Shown piece after piece: positions 33,544 to 44,649 of a DNA stretch of 64,000 bases. Below the pieces are notes generated by a model. The model was not told where the DNA came from, did no database searches, and was given only the letters and a program-made list of their open reading frames with translations. Both the position numbers and the translations under genes were made by a program. Source of the stretch: Aplectana chamaeleonis (lineage: Eukaryota; Nematoda; Chromadorea; Rhabditida; Cosmocercidae); assembly GCA_029168955.1 (NCBI GenBank), contig JAPDOI010001757.1, positions 81,017 to 145,016 of the forward strand. The letters are read 5' to 3'. Each line of letters begins with the position of its first letter. The first letter of the stretch is position 1.

Positions 33544-34483
33544 GGCACTGGAAAATGGAAGGAAAAATGGGAAGACCTTAACCCACTGATGATAGATCAG
33601 GGTAAAGAGGAAATGCCCAGAACTGAGAGGTCAGGTATCCTGGAACAGCAAATTGCTAAAATTATGGGCTGTAAGGAAATTCCCAATGATATCGCGAATT
33701 TTCTAAGTGAATTTGATGATGCTTTTGCGGTATCCGATAGAGAGTTGACTCGCACCAGTTTGGTTGAAATGGATATTGACACTGGAAATACTGCTCTCAT
33801 CAAAATGAAAACAGGGCCCGTACCATTGGGTGTAAGATCAAAGTTGAGAGAACTCCTACATGATCTCATGGATAGAAATATCATAGAGAAGAGTAATTCT
33901 AGTTGGACATTCCCCATAGTTTTGGTAGAGAAAAAAGATGGTAGCTTACGTTCATGTGTTGACTATCGGGAATTTAATAAATGCATCAAGCTCGACTCGT
34001 ACCCGCTTCCCAGCATAGATGCGGTGTTGGAAAGCATGGCGGAAAAAGTTCTTCTCAACGCTAGATCTCTGCAGCGGCTACTGGCAAATCCCGCTGTCAA
34101 CTGATGCTAAGGAAGAATCGGCGTTCACTACGTCAGAAGAGCTTTTTCATTTCTGTGTGACGCCATTTGGCCTAAGTACTAGCCCGCCAGTCTTTCAGCG
34201 TCTCATGGACACAGTGCTCCACGACCTGTTAGGAAAAGAAGTACTTTGTTATGTAGACGACATAATGATCTGCACCGAGTCAAAAGAACATCATTTCGAA
34301 CTACTTCGTGAAGTCTGTGATCGTCTCAGAAATGCAGGCCTCAGACTCAAGGCTCAAAAATGTGTTTTACTACAAAACAAAGTTTTATTTTTGGGACACC
34401 AGATTGACGAAAAAGGTATCCATATGAGTCCAAAAAAGATCGACTCTATAGTGAACTATCCAGCACCGAAAAATGTAAAGTAA
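33544..34483 (+). pseudogene. pol: Ty3 reverse transcriptase (frameshifted)
   Basis: Motifs in order: IIEKSNSSWTFPIVLVEKK and CVDYREFNK in the first frame (to about 34050), then after a frameshift LDLCSGYWQIPL, FCVTPFGLSTSPPVFQRLMD, and the catalytic CYVDDIMI (YVDD at 34250-34261), followed by the thumb block FLGHQIDEKGI. This is the standard Ty3/gypsy reverse transcriptase. The first catalytic Asp is in DLCSGY. TAA at 34481 interrupts the connection to RNase H. Confidence 0.95.
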
Positions 34484-35000
34484 TTGCGTACATTCCTAGG
34501 AATGGCATCCTTTTATAGGAAATTTTGCTTGGAGTTTTCTAAAGTCACATCGGGTTTGTTCGCTCTGACTCCCCTAAAGGCAAAATGGAAATGGGAAAGC
34601 CAGCATGAGCAGGCTTTTGAAGCTTTGAAAAGGAAAATAACCTCAGCCCCAGTACTTGCACAACCAAATCTCGAGGGAGCTAGAAACAGCACCAAACCTT
34701 TCGTAATATTCACAGATGCGTCTACTGAAGGTCTCGGTGCAGTACTTTCCCAAGAGGGTAACGACAACTTACTCCATCCAATATTTTTCGCTTCACACAG
34801 TTTACCGAATGCTTGAAAACGTTACCATGTCACGGACTTGGAGGCAACGGCTGTGGTTTTCGCTATAAGAAAATTTCACATATTCATATACGGTTTGCCC
34901 ATTGTGATCAGAGCAGATCACCAGCCAATTACTGCCTTGTTTAAGCGCAGTAATGTGTCAGCACGAATTTTACGTTGGTGGCTTGAATTACAGCGCTATA
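34484..35000 (+). pseudogene. pol: Ty3 RNase H domain (two stops in frame)
   Basis: FLGMASFYRKF opens the connection, then FVIFTDASTEGLGAVLSQE holds the first RNase H Asp. A TGA at 34814 splits the domain, which resumes in the same frame with DLEATAVVFAIRKFHIFIYG and IRADHQPITALF. All in the order expected for Ty3 elements. Confidence 0.93.
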
Positions 35001-37448
35001 ACTTGGAAATTCAGTGCGTAAAAGGCAAGACAAACACTGTAGCCGATGCGTTAAGTAGAGGCGCAGCAAAAATGGAATATGTTGAAAGCGACAGTCAAAA
35101 CGAAGCTGTAGTGAGCGCCGTAAGGGTTGAAGAGAAAACTAAATGGATCAAGGAGCTTGAAGAAGAGTTTTCTGTCGTTATTGAATCGCTCCGCAAGAAT
35201 GACTTAGAAAACACAATAAGGCTGGCAGGTCTGAAATATCCTATACGATTTGCAGATTTCGTAATTGAGAAAGGAAATCTCATGATGTACAATGAAAACG
35301 GCAATTGTGTTTTCGTAATCCCACAGAGTGAGCGTTATGAGGTATTTCACGAAGCCCATTCTTTAGTTTTCGCAGGTCACTTTAGTGGGCATAATCTGCT
35401 GAATAGTATGAGGAAAAAATTCTTTTGGCCAGGTATGGCTCAGGATATCCATAAGTGGACGGAACAGTGCCAAAAATGTTTTGTGAGCAATCCCAAGAAA
35501 GTTATGGTGCCGCCACTAAAGCCAATTGTTACTGCTAGGCCGTACGAAATCATTGGAATCGACATTTTGGAGTTAGGCGTAACGACAAAAGGCAACAGAT
35601 ACGCTATTACGGTGATAGATCATTTCTCCAAATTTGCCGCGGCATATCCAGTACCTGATAAATCAGCTGAAACGGTCGCGAAAACCCTTTTTGTGAGATG
35701 GATTGCAGATGGGTGTAGGTGGCGCAAAACCATCCTATCTGATAAGGGAGGAGAGTTCGAAAATAAGGTGATGGAAGAACTTACCAAGGTTGCAAAAATC
35801 CATCATGTTTTACAAAGGCTATAATCCCCGTGGAAATGGGATAACTGAGCGTCTAAATGGGACTATAGTCGCAATGCTACGCAAGACGACAGTGATACCG
35901 ACTGAATGGGATACAAGGCTTCCCTTTTGCATTATGGCCTACAACATTATGCCGCATAATTCCACGGGAGAATCGCCATATTTCCTATTACACGGCATGG
36001 ATCCTTATTTTCCCTCGGAAATAGTGCCACATGCGGGAATTTCATGGTACACCATGGACAAAGCAGTAGATGAATACATAACTGAAATTTTGCAAGCGGT
36101 CGCAGAGGCCCATGAGCGCGTAAAAGAAATCAACGAAAGAACGCGATCTAGTATGAAATTGGCGTACGACAAGCGTAATAAGGTGGACGAGAAAAGTTAT
36201 CCCAAGTTGGGGGATAGAGTATACATTTTATCGCCCAATGAAAAAATGAAGCATTCACATCCGAAACTAGTGTGTGAGTGGGCGGGACCATTTGGAGTCC
36301 TAGAGGTAAGCCAAAATTCAGCCTTGGTCACTAGGATTGGAGAAAATGCAGAACCGCTGCGCATTCAGTTGGCTATGTTGCAAATAATACCTAGCTCAAT
36401 ATCAGATGAAAGAATTGACACAGTAACAATGAGAGGTCGCAGAGGGAGAAAGATAGAAAAAGAAATAAGTTCCTCTGTGAAAGTTTGTGAAACAAAATCA
36501 TTATGTTTCAGAATCGCCCTGAAATCGGCAGCTGATCGTGGTCACCTACAGTATGAATGTCTGGATTGTTGTTTTGCAAGCCTGAAGCTCGGTGACATCG
36601 AAGGAGTAGTTTTGCCAGGAGCTCTAGCCGAAAAACCATTTGGCAACGTCTGGTCCGCGTGGAAGATATCGAGCCTATTCATCCGGAACAATATCGATAC
36701 CGCGACCAAAATGGAGCTGCATCGAGAATATACAGTGATGCTGAACGTCGATGCTCTGGTTGGAGTACTGAAAGTCGCCTACAATTCTTGCGAAGAATGG
36801 ACGGATTTCATCTGTTTTATCAAAGATATTGCACGACATGCGCCGATCGACTCAAATGCCGTAGATAATGCTTACCAGATGGCGCTCCAGATAGTGAAAG
36901 TCACGGTAGGTGAAGTTCGTAGAAAAAATCGCCCTGGCAAGAATGATCCCACTGGGTTTGCAGCACCGGAGTCCGCACGGATGCTAGAGAGAGATGGCGA
37001 GAGACTTGGAGTCCGTGCTAGAGTGATCGTATCGTTCCGCCAATTGAAGGAAGTTATGGTCGAGTGGAAATCGTTCAGCACTTGGATCGTCGTTTGGCCA
37101 CTGGACCTCCATGCCGAGCAGACAGACATTGAGGTGGTCGCTCTGGCAGCAATGGAACACATGGAAGGAGGAGGCAAAATTGTCACCGCCTGGCCACCAT
37201 TGTCAGCACTGAACAGAGCCAAATGGATGGTCATAAGCAAGTTGTGGAGAATGCTAGATGGAAAGCTTCTCGCATGCGCTGGACCTAGGCAAATGACAGT
37301 AACTTCGAATACGAAGATTGAGGACAATCAAGTGTACATGGAAGAAGGAACGCCAGAAAGCTCATCGCAGTATTACCACCCGTACATAGGGGCAGCTGCC
37401 GCCAAATATCTATATGAAGTGATCCGTCGCCGCTCGCCACGAATGTAA
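35001..37448 (+). pseudogene. pol: Ty3 integrase with long C-terminal extension (frameshifted)
   Basis: The tether region leads into the H2C2 zinc-binding module (HEAHSLVFAGHFSGH ... CQKC). The catalytic core has Asp in GIDILEL (35561), Asp in LSDKGGEF (35741) and Glu in GITERLN (35847), a D,D-35-E spacing. A frameshift near 35800 separates the last Glu from the rest. LGDRVYILSP and EWAGPFGVLEV form a GPY/F module near 36200-36300. The frame stays open for about 340 more codons (36420-37448), an unusual extension with CLDCC, GGGKIVTAWPPL and similar blocks that I do not recognise. Confidence 0.93.
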
Positions 37449-37483
37449 CTCCCAGAGATTGCACGGTCGCCGAGGACGGCGAC

Positions 37484-37500
37484 AACGAGGGGGGAGGGCA
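37484..37500 (+). other. Polypurine tract
   Basis: GACAACGAGGGGGGAGGGCA directly before the 3' LTR; the usual plus-strand primer site. Confidence 0.75.
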
Positions 37501-37837
37501 TGTGGGGTTGAGAGCACCCAAAGCGGCGCCACTACTGAGCGGTCAGAGATAGTGGGCGGTCAGAGATGATCAGGTGGCGTTGACCGACGGTCGCGCGCCA
37601 ATAAAAGGCGCCTCAGTTAAACACTGACAATCAACTACTTCTATGTGTCTCCAGTCTTCCTGCCGTGCTCTCCAGTCCCGTTCCAGTGCTCTCGTTCCCG
37701 TCGTCGCCTACCTCTGCCCCCAGATCACCCAATTTCCGTACATCCGCATATATCCTATTTTTGTGTTATAATAAATTGTTCATTGTATCCGTGTTCATAC
37801 CGTCTAGCCACGATTCGAGTATACAATTCGGCTTACA
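37501..37837 (+). repeat. 3' LTR of the Ty3 element
   Basis: 337 bp. Differs from the 5' LTR at about 16 positions by hand count and lacks 11 bp around the TATA start (CCAATAAAAGG here). AATAAA retained. Followed by duplicated CTGC. Confidence 0.97.
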
Positions 37838-37990
37838 CTGCACACTCCTACTGAGGTCCTGCACACAATTTACGGCGTCCTGCACAACCCTACTGAGGTC
37901 CTGCACACATTCCACGACGTCCTGCACACCCCTATTGGGGTCTTGCACACGTTCCATGATGTCCTGCCTACTCCTATTTCGGTCTCGCAT
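37838..37990 (-). repeat. 42-bp minisatellite, continuation beyond the Ty3 insertion
   Basis: About three and a half units, starting mid-unit exactly where 24992 left off (CTGC then ACACTCC). Confidence 0.93.
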
Positions 37991-38836
37991 AGTCAACCGA
38001 CACTTCAGCACATCATGTGACGCCTTCTTTTCAATGGTGCGCATGGAACGAACACGCGCTGCGCTTAAAAACTGCCCTCCCGCACGGCGTCCTCTTCCGA
38101 GCCAGACGTTTAGAGTACACCACGCTAGAGAGCAAAGTGTTTTTATGGAGTCTCTAAGAAAAGAATGACTGATAACGAAAACCGTCATTTTTATAAACTA
38201 ATCTTGAGAGGCCGGTTTCCGAGTTTGAACCGCCGGTTAGGGGCCCAGAAGTCATTATGTTGAGTTCTCTCAATTATTTTCGGCATTCCCGTGGCCGATT
38301 ACATCTGTCACAAATTTTCAAGCGATTTGGTCCACGCCTTCCAAAAAAAAATGGAATTCGACGGACGGAGGGTGAGACGGAGGCAGAGGCGGAGGTGGAG
38401 GCGGAGGTTTTGCGTACTTTGAGAGGTCATAACTTTAGAAAGCGGGGACCAGTCAAGATGAAAATTTGCACACGTATGTGAATTCTTACCGCGCATCGAA
38501 TGATGTACAGCTCATACCTCTGGTGACGGTCTGAATAGGTGATCTCGTTGTAGGGCATCCGCGCGGGAAGAGATCAAAGCCAAATCTTGGTGCGTGCTTC
38601 GCGCGCATCACATTTTTTCAAAAACAATCGCTTCGCTTCTACGATTGTGATAATGAGAACTGAACGCGATTGCGGAACTGAGCCATACGTTTCATGCAAC
38701 TCACTTTTTCCGTGTTATTCATTCGCTGTCGAACTCTAGTGACATAGCTACGTATTACTGTCCTGCCCGCACATTGTACAGAGTCGTATATCTCGGTATA
38801 CACGCATGAACTTGTTTCGACCTAAACTGTGACTTA
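37991..38836. other. No gene; GGAGGC-rich tract and a hairpin repeat
   Basis: 38360-38412 is a short purine tract of GGCGGAGGT-like words. 38580-38613 is the second copy of the hairpin at 21524. Short frames elsewhere. Confidence 0.4.
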
Positions 38837-39164
38837 TTAAAGGCAGTGTCCACGATAAATTTCGTTCTCGGTTTTTGGCCGGAAATCGAAAGTTCAGGGT
38901 CTCATTGGAGCACTGGTGTCGAACGAAAACGAGCACGAAAGAGTTCCATACGGTTTCGAAGTCCGCTCGCGGCCGAGTTTTCCGAGGAACACTTTGGTCC
39001 GCTTCTACATTAGCATTGGAGCGCGAGCGCGGCTGAGTTTTAGCACGGGGCGCATTTGCGCACGCTGTCTAGTTCAGGATATGCCCGCGCAACTCATCAG
39101 ACTCCAAACCTTCGTTTTCTTGTGGAAATTCGAAAGCGGTTTTTATCGTGGACACTGCCTTTAA
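38837..39164. mobile_element. TTAA-bounded MITE, family A copy 4
   Basis: TTAAAGGCAGTGTCCACGAT at the left and ATCGTGGACACTGCCTTTAA at the right: near-perfect inverted ends with TTAA at both borders, 328 bp. Its left half matches the truncated copy at 51371. Confidence 0.85.
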
Positions 39165-39356
39165 GGCATACGGCATCATACATAATGTGGGCATGACCAA
39201 GTACCGTTCCCTTCATATCGAGATGCCGAACTGCACACTGTCTGTATATAACGTGGTACAACACGCTTGATCGCTTGTCAAAAATACCCTCGTTCCAATT
39301 TCCACTGCAGTTGCGGCAATGAGCTTTTTCAATTATCTGAGAATTTTCTTGGGGGC

Positions 39357-40085
39357 TCACACCCACAACCACACCCACACCCACACCCGCACCCGCACTC
39401 ACACCCACAACCACAGCCACACCCACACCCACACCCACACCCACACACACACCCAGACTCACACTCACACCTGCCAGCCACACCCACACCCGCACCCTGC
39501 ACTCCACTCACACCCACACCTGCACCTGCCACACCCAGACCTCACACTCACACTCACACCCACACTCACACCCACACCCGCACACCCACACCCAGACTCA
39601 CACCCACACCTGCACTGACACCCACACCCACCCACACCCAGACTCACACTCACACCACACCCACAGCTGCACCTGCACCCACACCCACACCCACACCCAC
39701 ACCCACACCCACACCCACACTCACACCCACACCCACACCCACACCCACACCCACACCCACACCCACACACACACCCACACCCACACCCACACCCCACACC
39801 CACACCCAGACTCTCACACTCACACCCACACCCACACCCACACCCACACACCACACCCAGACTCACACTCACACTCACACCCACACCCACACCTGCACCC
39901 GCACCCACACCCACAAACTGCACAGCTACACCCACACCCACACCCACTCCACACCCACACCTACACCCACACCCACACCCACACTCACCCACTACCTGGC
40001 CACCCACACCCACACTCCACACCCACCCCTACACCCACACTCACACTCCACATCTCTCACCCACACACACACACACACACACACC
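39357..40085 (+). repeat. CCCACA-type simple repeat, about 730 bp
   Basis: Hexamers CCCACA with variants CTCACA, CCCAGA, CCTGCA and CCACAC. This is not the nematode telomere hexamer TTAGGC. All long frames across it are Thr/His/Pro or Gly/Val repeats and are artefacts. Confidence 0.97.
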
Positions 40086-40275
40086 CAGACATCTTTTCTG
40101 AAAACGCGTTAGTCTCCCCGGATCCCTCTTCGAAACCAAGATTCTGGAACGAGGGGTGTGCGTAGAAGCGATTATTTGCCTACTCATTTTTTCCCTTTTC
40201 TAGGTAGAAGCTATGCGGCTATTGTGAAAGCGGAGCGGGTGTTCCTTCGTTTCCACCATCTAAGGGGTACTCCTG
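40086..40275. other. No feature
   Basis: Short unique stretch. Confidence 0.3.
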
Positions 40276-40761
40276 GGGTCGTGTTCGCCAACAACCCGTC
40301 AAGGGAAGTTGAAGGGAAGCGGACGGGATAATACCGTGCGCGGCAGAGGAACAGATGAACCCTGTTCACACTATGTAGACTCTGTTTCATTCCGAGTGAT
40401 CTCATGTTTTCTGTTATCACAGCGCGGAGCGGTGGCTTCTTCGTCGAAACCTCCTTATCACTAGTTATATTTCACCGAGGCCCACCGCTCCGCTGCTGGT
40501 GATAATCGAAATCAACAGGTCACTAGGGATGTGCCAGAGCTTAAGATGGAAATGCAAACTGTGTTACGTATCGATATCACTGCGAAAAGATAAAGATTTC
40601 GTCGCGAAGCGGCCATTCCTCAGCGAAGCGATGCGAAAAATTCCGGCGGTCGCGGGGGAAGCCAAGGGAGGCGAGAGGTGGCCGTGGAGCGCGAGTTCTG
40701 TACCGGAATTTCCCCTCATCTTCCCTTCGACTTCCCGGCGGGTTGATGGCGAATACGACCC
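40276..40761. mobile_element. 486-bp MITE, PIF/Harbinger-like (CTG duplication)
   Basis: Left end GGGTCGTGTTCGCCAA, right end GGCGAATACGACCC, with CTG at 40273-40275 and 40762-40764. Same family as the insert at 31650-32590. Non-coding. Confidence 0.85.
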
Positions 40762-40839
40762 CTGGATGTTGACCCTAGTGCGAAAACGCTGCGTTTTGCA
40801 GAGCGCGGGGCACAAGGTTTATGATGACGTTAATTGACG

Positions 40840-41150
40840 AGACAGGACGCTAACAGGTTTAGACGAAAGCATTAACAATGGCACTGGTATAAAAGGCTCC
40901 CCATTTTACCGTGCCTCAGTCAGCTCTTCAGAGCCGCACCTGGGAGACGGCCTGTTTCAAGAAGATCTATCAAAAATAAAGATGACCTGTGTTGCCGATT
41001 GGATCTCGCCGCGTTTAGGGGTGGAGAGGTGGTTGTCAACAGTGGCTCGACAGTGGGGTGCACCCAACCGTGGACACTGGCGGTGTGGTCACGCATTTTG
41101 TGAGAACCTCTAACAAGGGTCTAACGCTAGCAAAGTGCTGATCGACAGCA
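40840..41150 (+). repeat. Possible solo LTR or promoter relic
   Basis: TATAAAAGGCTCCCC at 40888, followed by TGCCTCAGTCAGCTC and AATAAAGATG at about 40974, spaced as in an LTR (TATA, start region, polyadenylation signal). I could not define TG..CA ends or a duplication. Confidence 0.35.
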
Positions 41151-41671
41151 AATGTCGTCGGGCGTTACAACCTCATGACCCTCGTTCGACGTCTGCTGTT
41201 CCCCATACTCAGGTACTCAAGGTGACGGCTCGCGAACCTTTCTCAGCTGGCCTGCGGTCTCCGTCATCCGGCCGCCCGCTTTTGGTTCGCTGGCCAGCTT
41301 CATGTCGAAGGCCCGCCGACCTTTTTAGCTGGCTCGCAGTCCTTTTCCGTGGATGGCCCGCCGACCTTTACCAGATGGCCCGCGATCATTATTTCTATCA
41401 TTATTTACCTCAAGCATGTCACCCCGGGTCCACGGCGGAGAAACACCCCGCGTCGGTTCGCCGCAGTCTGCGGTAAGGACCCACCCTCCCCGCGGATCGC
41501 GGAGAAAGCCGCCCTCCCCCCTCCAGCCGTGGGGATACCCCTATTCCCTCAGCGGTCAAAAATATGCTGGCCTCCGGAGAGTGACTCGAAGTCACCTTCC
41601 AGGGCCGGCAATAGAATGCCGAATCAGGACTCTAGGCAGATGAGGTGCCTTTTAAACGGGCTGTGCCCGTG
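41151..41671. other. GC-rich, no gene
   Basis: GGCCCGCCGACCTTT occurs twice (about 41309 and 41354) in a loosely repetitive GC-rich stretch. Open frames lack motifs. Confidence 0.35.
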
Positions 41672-42093
41672 ATAAGCACTAGAGTATATCAAACGAATAA
41701 AAATTTTCGAATATTCGAATAAATGAATAATTCGAAAAATTGACTCTTTCGAATATTCGAATAAACGAATTATTCGAAAAATTGACTTCTCCGAATATTC
41801 GAATAAACGAATTATTCGAAAAATCAACTACTCCGAATATTCGAATAAACGAATTATTCGAAAATTTGACTTTTCGAATAATCGAATAAACGAATTATTC
41901 GAAAATTTGACTTTTCCGAATAATCGAATTATTCGAATGATTCGAATACGAATAATCCGAATATCCGGCTAAAATCACGAGTATTTGAATAAGAAGTACG
42001 GACCGAGTACGCATAATTGAACCCCCGTTCGCGGCACTACCAACTTTCTTGACCTTTTTTGTATGGTATTGTATAGATCAAAGCTATGCCAAT

Positions 42094-42241
42094 TATAGTT
42101 GTACAATTTCGAAAAAAATGTCGAACGAACGAAAAATTAAAAATTTCGTTCGAAAAAATTTCGAACGAACGAAAACGAACGAAAAAAAGTTCGAAAAATC
42201 TTTCGAAATTTTTTCGAAAAATTCGTTCGTGTACAACTATT
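42094..42241. mobile_element. 148-bp MITE nested in the hAT-type element
   Basis: ATAGTTGTACA at the left is inverted at the right. ATGCCAAT is duplicated on both sides (42086-42093, 42242-42249). The interior is made of CGAACGAACGAAAA-like words. Eight-base duplication again suggests hAT. Confidence 0.8.
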
Positions 42242-42714
42242 ATGCCAATGGACTTCCACGAAAAAGACGTTTCACATTATATCATAAGAGTATTCAAAAC
42301 AACATGTGTCACTGTCAATGAGTAAACGATACGATCAAAGTCTCTGGATTTTCGAAACAATATCTTCCAACAATATCCGAATTTCTCATCAGTTTGGGGT
42401 GCTATTTAAGGCTCCGTCCATAGCAGACGACCAGCGGCAAAGCGTCAAGGCGTCAGAGCATCATGGGTCAGCGCTGGAACGGTGGCGCATGACGCTCGAT
42501 GGCTGGCGCAATCAACGTGTGCGAGGACGGCACGTGGTTAACAATGGTATTGATACCATTAGTGACAGCCGCTACTGCCGCTATGCCTCAACCGTCAGCG
42601 TCAGGGCGCCTGCAGTGGTCGCTGGGGAGTCAGATCAATAACGAATGTTAAAGATGCGAACCCAGCATCACTCGGCGCTAGGTCGTCTGCTATGGACGGA
42701 ACCTAAGCGGGGAG

Positions 42715-42862
42715 CGGAAGCACTGTTGTATCGCACCTATCCAAGCCCATTTTTCCGTGCTGCAATCCTGATTTTGGCAGAGGAGGGAAACCCCGGGAGA
42801 TGCTCAAATTTAGTGCGGTACGGTAAAATGGGCGGGGCCAAGCACATCCAGCAATAGTGGAC
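42715..42862. mobile_element. MITE with CACTG ends, copy 1
   Basis: CACTGTTGTATCGCAC and an inverted partner about 145 bp away, with AAGCCCATTTT / AAAATGGGCGGGGCC inner pairing. A closely related copy lies at 54217-54362. The centre reads GGCAGAGGAGGGAAACCCCG. Confidence 0.6.
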
Positions 42863-43260
42863 CCCACCGCTAAGATAGCACCCAGTTTGGTTGGAGACAT
42901 TTCACCTCTGCACCGCAAAAATGGACATGTGCCGGAAACTCTGCTTCCTATTTTTCTGGAATTATTCGTTTATTCGGCCGAATATTCGAATATTGGGCCG
43001 TTCGAATATTCGAATAAACGAATTATTCGAGAAATTGACTTTTCCGAATATTCGAATAAACGAATTATTCGAAATTTTGACTTTTCGAATAATCGAATAA
43101 ACGAATTATTCGAAAATCTGACTTTTCCGAATATTCGAATAAACGAATTATTCGAAAAATTGACTTTTCCGAATAATCGAATAATTCGAATATTCGATTA
43201 TTCGTTTATTCGGCCGAATATTCGTTTTCCGAATATTCGTTGACATACTCTAATAAGCAC

Positions 43261-44640
43261 GTTACGACGTGAGCATTCGTGACTATTATCAGTTGTCTTT
43301 CCAACCGGCCAAATTGAAGATGGTGTGGCGTGTTTTGTGGCTCGCGGGCGAGTCAATATCCGCGCTGCGTGTGCGTCGCATGCAGCATGGTTCGCCGCTG
43401 GCCGGAACCCTCGAAGTGTTTGGCGCCGGCCGTCGTTTTGGCATAGAGGTTCGCCGGTCATCGCCCTGAGTACCTGATTAGCCCACGGTCGTTATCTGAT
43501 CAGGTCAATCGCCAGCAAATGGCTTGGGTTGGTTCTTTGATTTTCTAGATTTCAACTCCTATTTGTTTGACCACTTTCGACCGGTGGTGCTGCTTTCCTG
43601 CAATTGTGACGCCCGACGGTACTTGCGGTCCACCAAGATGTGGCCGACGGTCGACATCTACTAGTGTCCGAGATTGTTTTTCAGAAGTTACCGCTCCACT
43701 TTTGTGATAAAGCAATCATAGCAGGAGTGCGAGTATGGGGCTCCGGGAATCTGTTGTGCTCCTAAGCTAAGCATACGCATCAATCAAACGTGTTCAAACA
43801 GGTATTTGCAGGTTAGCATGTTTTGCCACCTCCTCAGGCATCTTTTAGCGTTAAGCCTTGTTTTTGAGTAATGTTATACAGCTCCCCCCCCATTCGGCTC
43901 TCGTAAACAAAATTGACGGTAACCAATTGATGGAGGGTAGGGTATAAAAGAAGTGGAGAGCGGTTTGTCTTCATTCTCACACCGTCCTCCTCCAGGGGTC
44001 AGCAGTTGAGGCTGTGCACGGACTAGAATATAGGAAAACAACACCACCGGTGCTAAAGATGTAGCGAAAGTGGAGTCTAAACTAAGAAAACTTTAGAGCC
44101 AACTCGAGTGAGATTGCGGTAGCCCCGTTCTGGCGCACTTAACTTACGGTCTTGTCACCCTACATCGCTGGGTCGCGGCGACGAAAACCTATGCTTTACT
44201 GCTTCGCTGATGGAGGAGCCATTCTCGATGGTCGCTGGTCATCGCTCCATCGCTGCCATTATGGCAACGATGGAGAGGTTGCTAACGATTGACACGTTTG
44301 GTCTAGTGAACGTTGACCCTTTCACATGTCAAGATCAGTGTTCACGAGTCGAAACGTGTTATTAATGACTACCAGCCAATAATTACACTGATTGATTGAA
44401 GTTTTTCGATCATCCGTGGGGCTGTGCACTATGAGCAAAATCGCTGCCGCTGCTACATCGCTGCAGCAGCGGGTGCAAATCGCTGCGATGAAAAACTGCA
44501 GCGATGAAGTGAAAACATGGCTTTAGGGGCCGATCAGTTTAACCTCTATTTAAACGGTGCAGCCTGCGGCTGCGCCGTCGCTCAAGGGAAGAAATCCCCT
44601 GAGTGTATTTCCTCCCTTGAGCTAAGCTCTATACCGCTAT
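43261..44640. other. No gene; TATA-like site at 43943
   Basis: TATAAAAGAAGTGG at 43943-43956 is promoter-like but nothing follows. 44180-44520 is rich in ATCGCTGC words. Confidence 0.35.
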
Positions 44641-44649
44641 TCATCATGG

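Larger units (their letters stand above)
24993..37837 (+). mobile_element. Ty3-type LTR retrotransposon, inactive, with two nested insertions
   Basis: Two LTRs (348 and 337 bp), each starting TGTGGGG and ending CTTACA, bracket gag, protease, reverse transcriptase, RNase H and integrase in the Ty3/gypsy order. CTGC is duplicated at 24989-24992 and 37838-37841. The 42-bp minisatellite resumes exactly on the other side, so the insertion site is clean. Without the two inserts the element would be about 7.2 kb. Damage: gag frameshift and two insertions, stop codons at 33541, 34481 and 34814, and frameshifts near 34050 and 35800. LTRs differ at about 16 of 337 positions by my hand count plus one 11-bp indel, so the insertion is not recent. 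Confidence 0.97.
41680..43252. mobile_element. 1.57-kb non-autonomous hAT-type element
   Basis: Ends TAGAGTATATCAAACGAATA and, inverted, TAGAGTATGTCAACGAATA; an exact 8-bp duplication ATAAGCAC flanks it (41672-41679, 43253-43260). Eight-base duplications with TAG-type ends fit hAT. Both ends are built of tandem ATTCGAATAAACGAATTATT-like units (about 41700-41950 and 42960-43240). No transposase. Confidence 0.88.

Noticed and set aside
39357..40085. Interstitial telomere
   Set aside because: The hexamer is CCCACA, not GCCTAA/TTAGGC of nematodes.
39267..40112. Open frames of up to 281 codons rich in Thr, His and Pro, or Gly and Val, on both strands
   Set aside because: They are translations of a CCCACA-type hexamer repeat, open in many frames at once.
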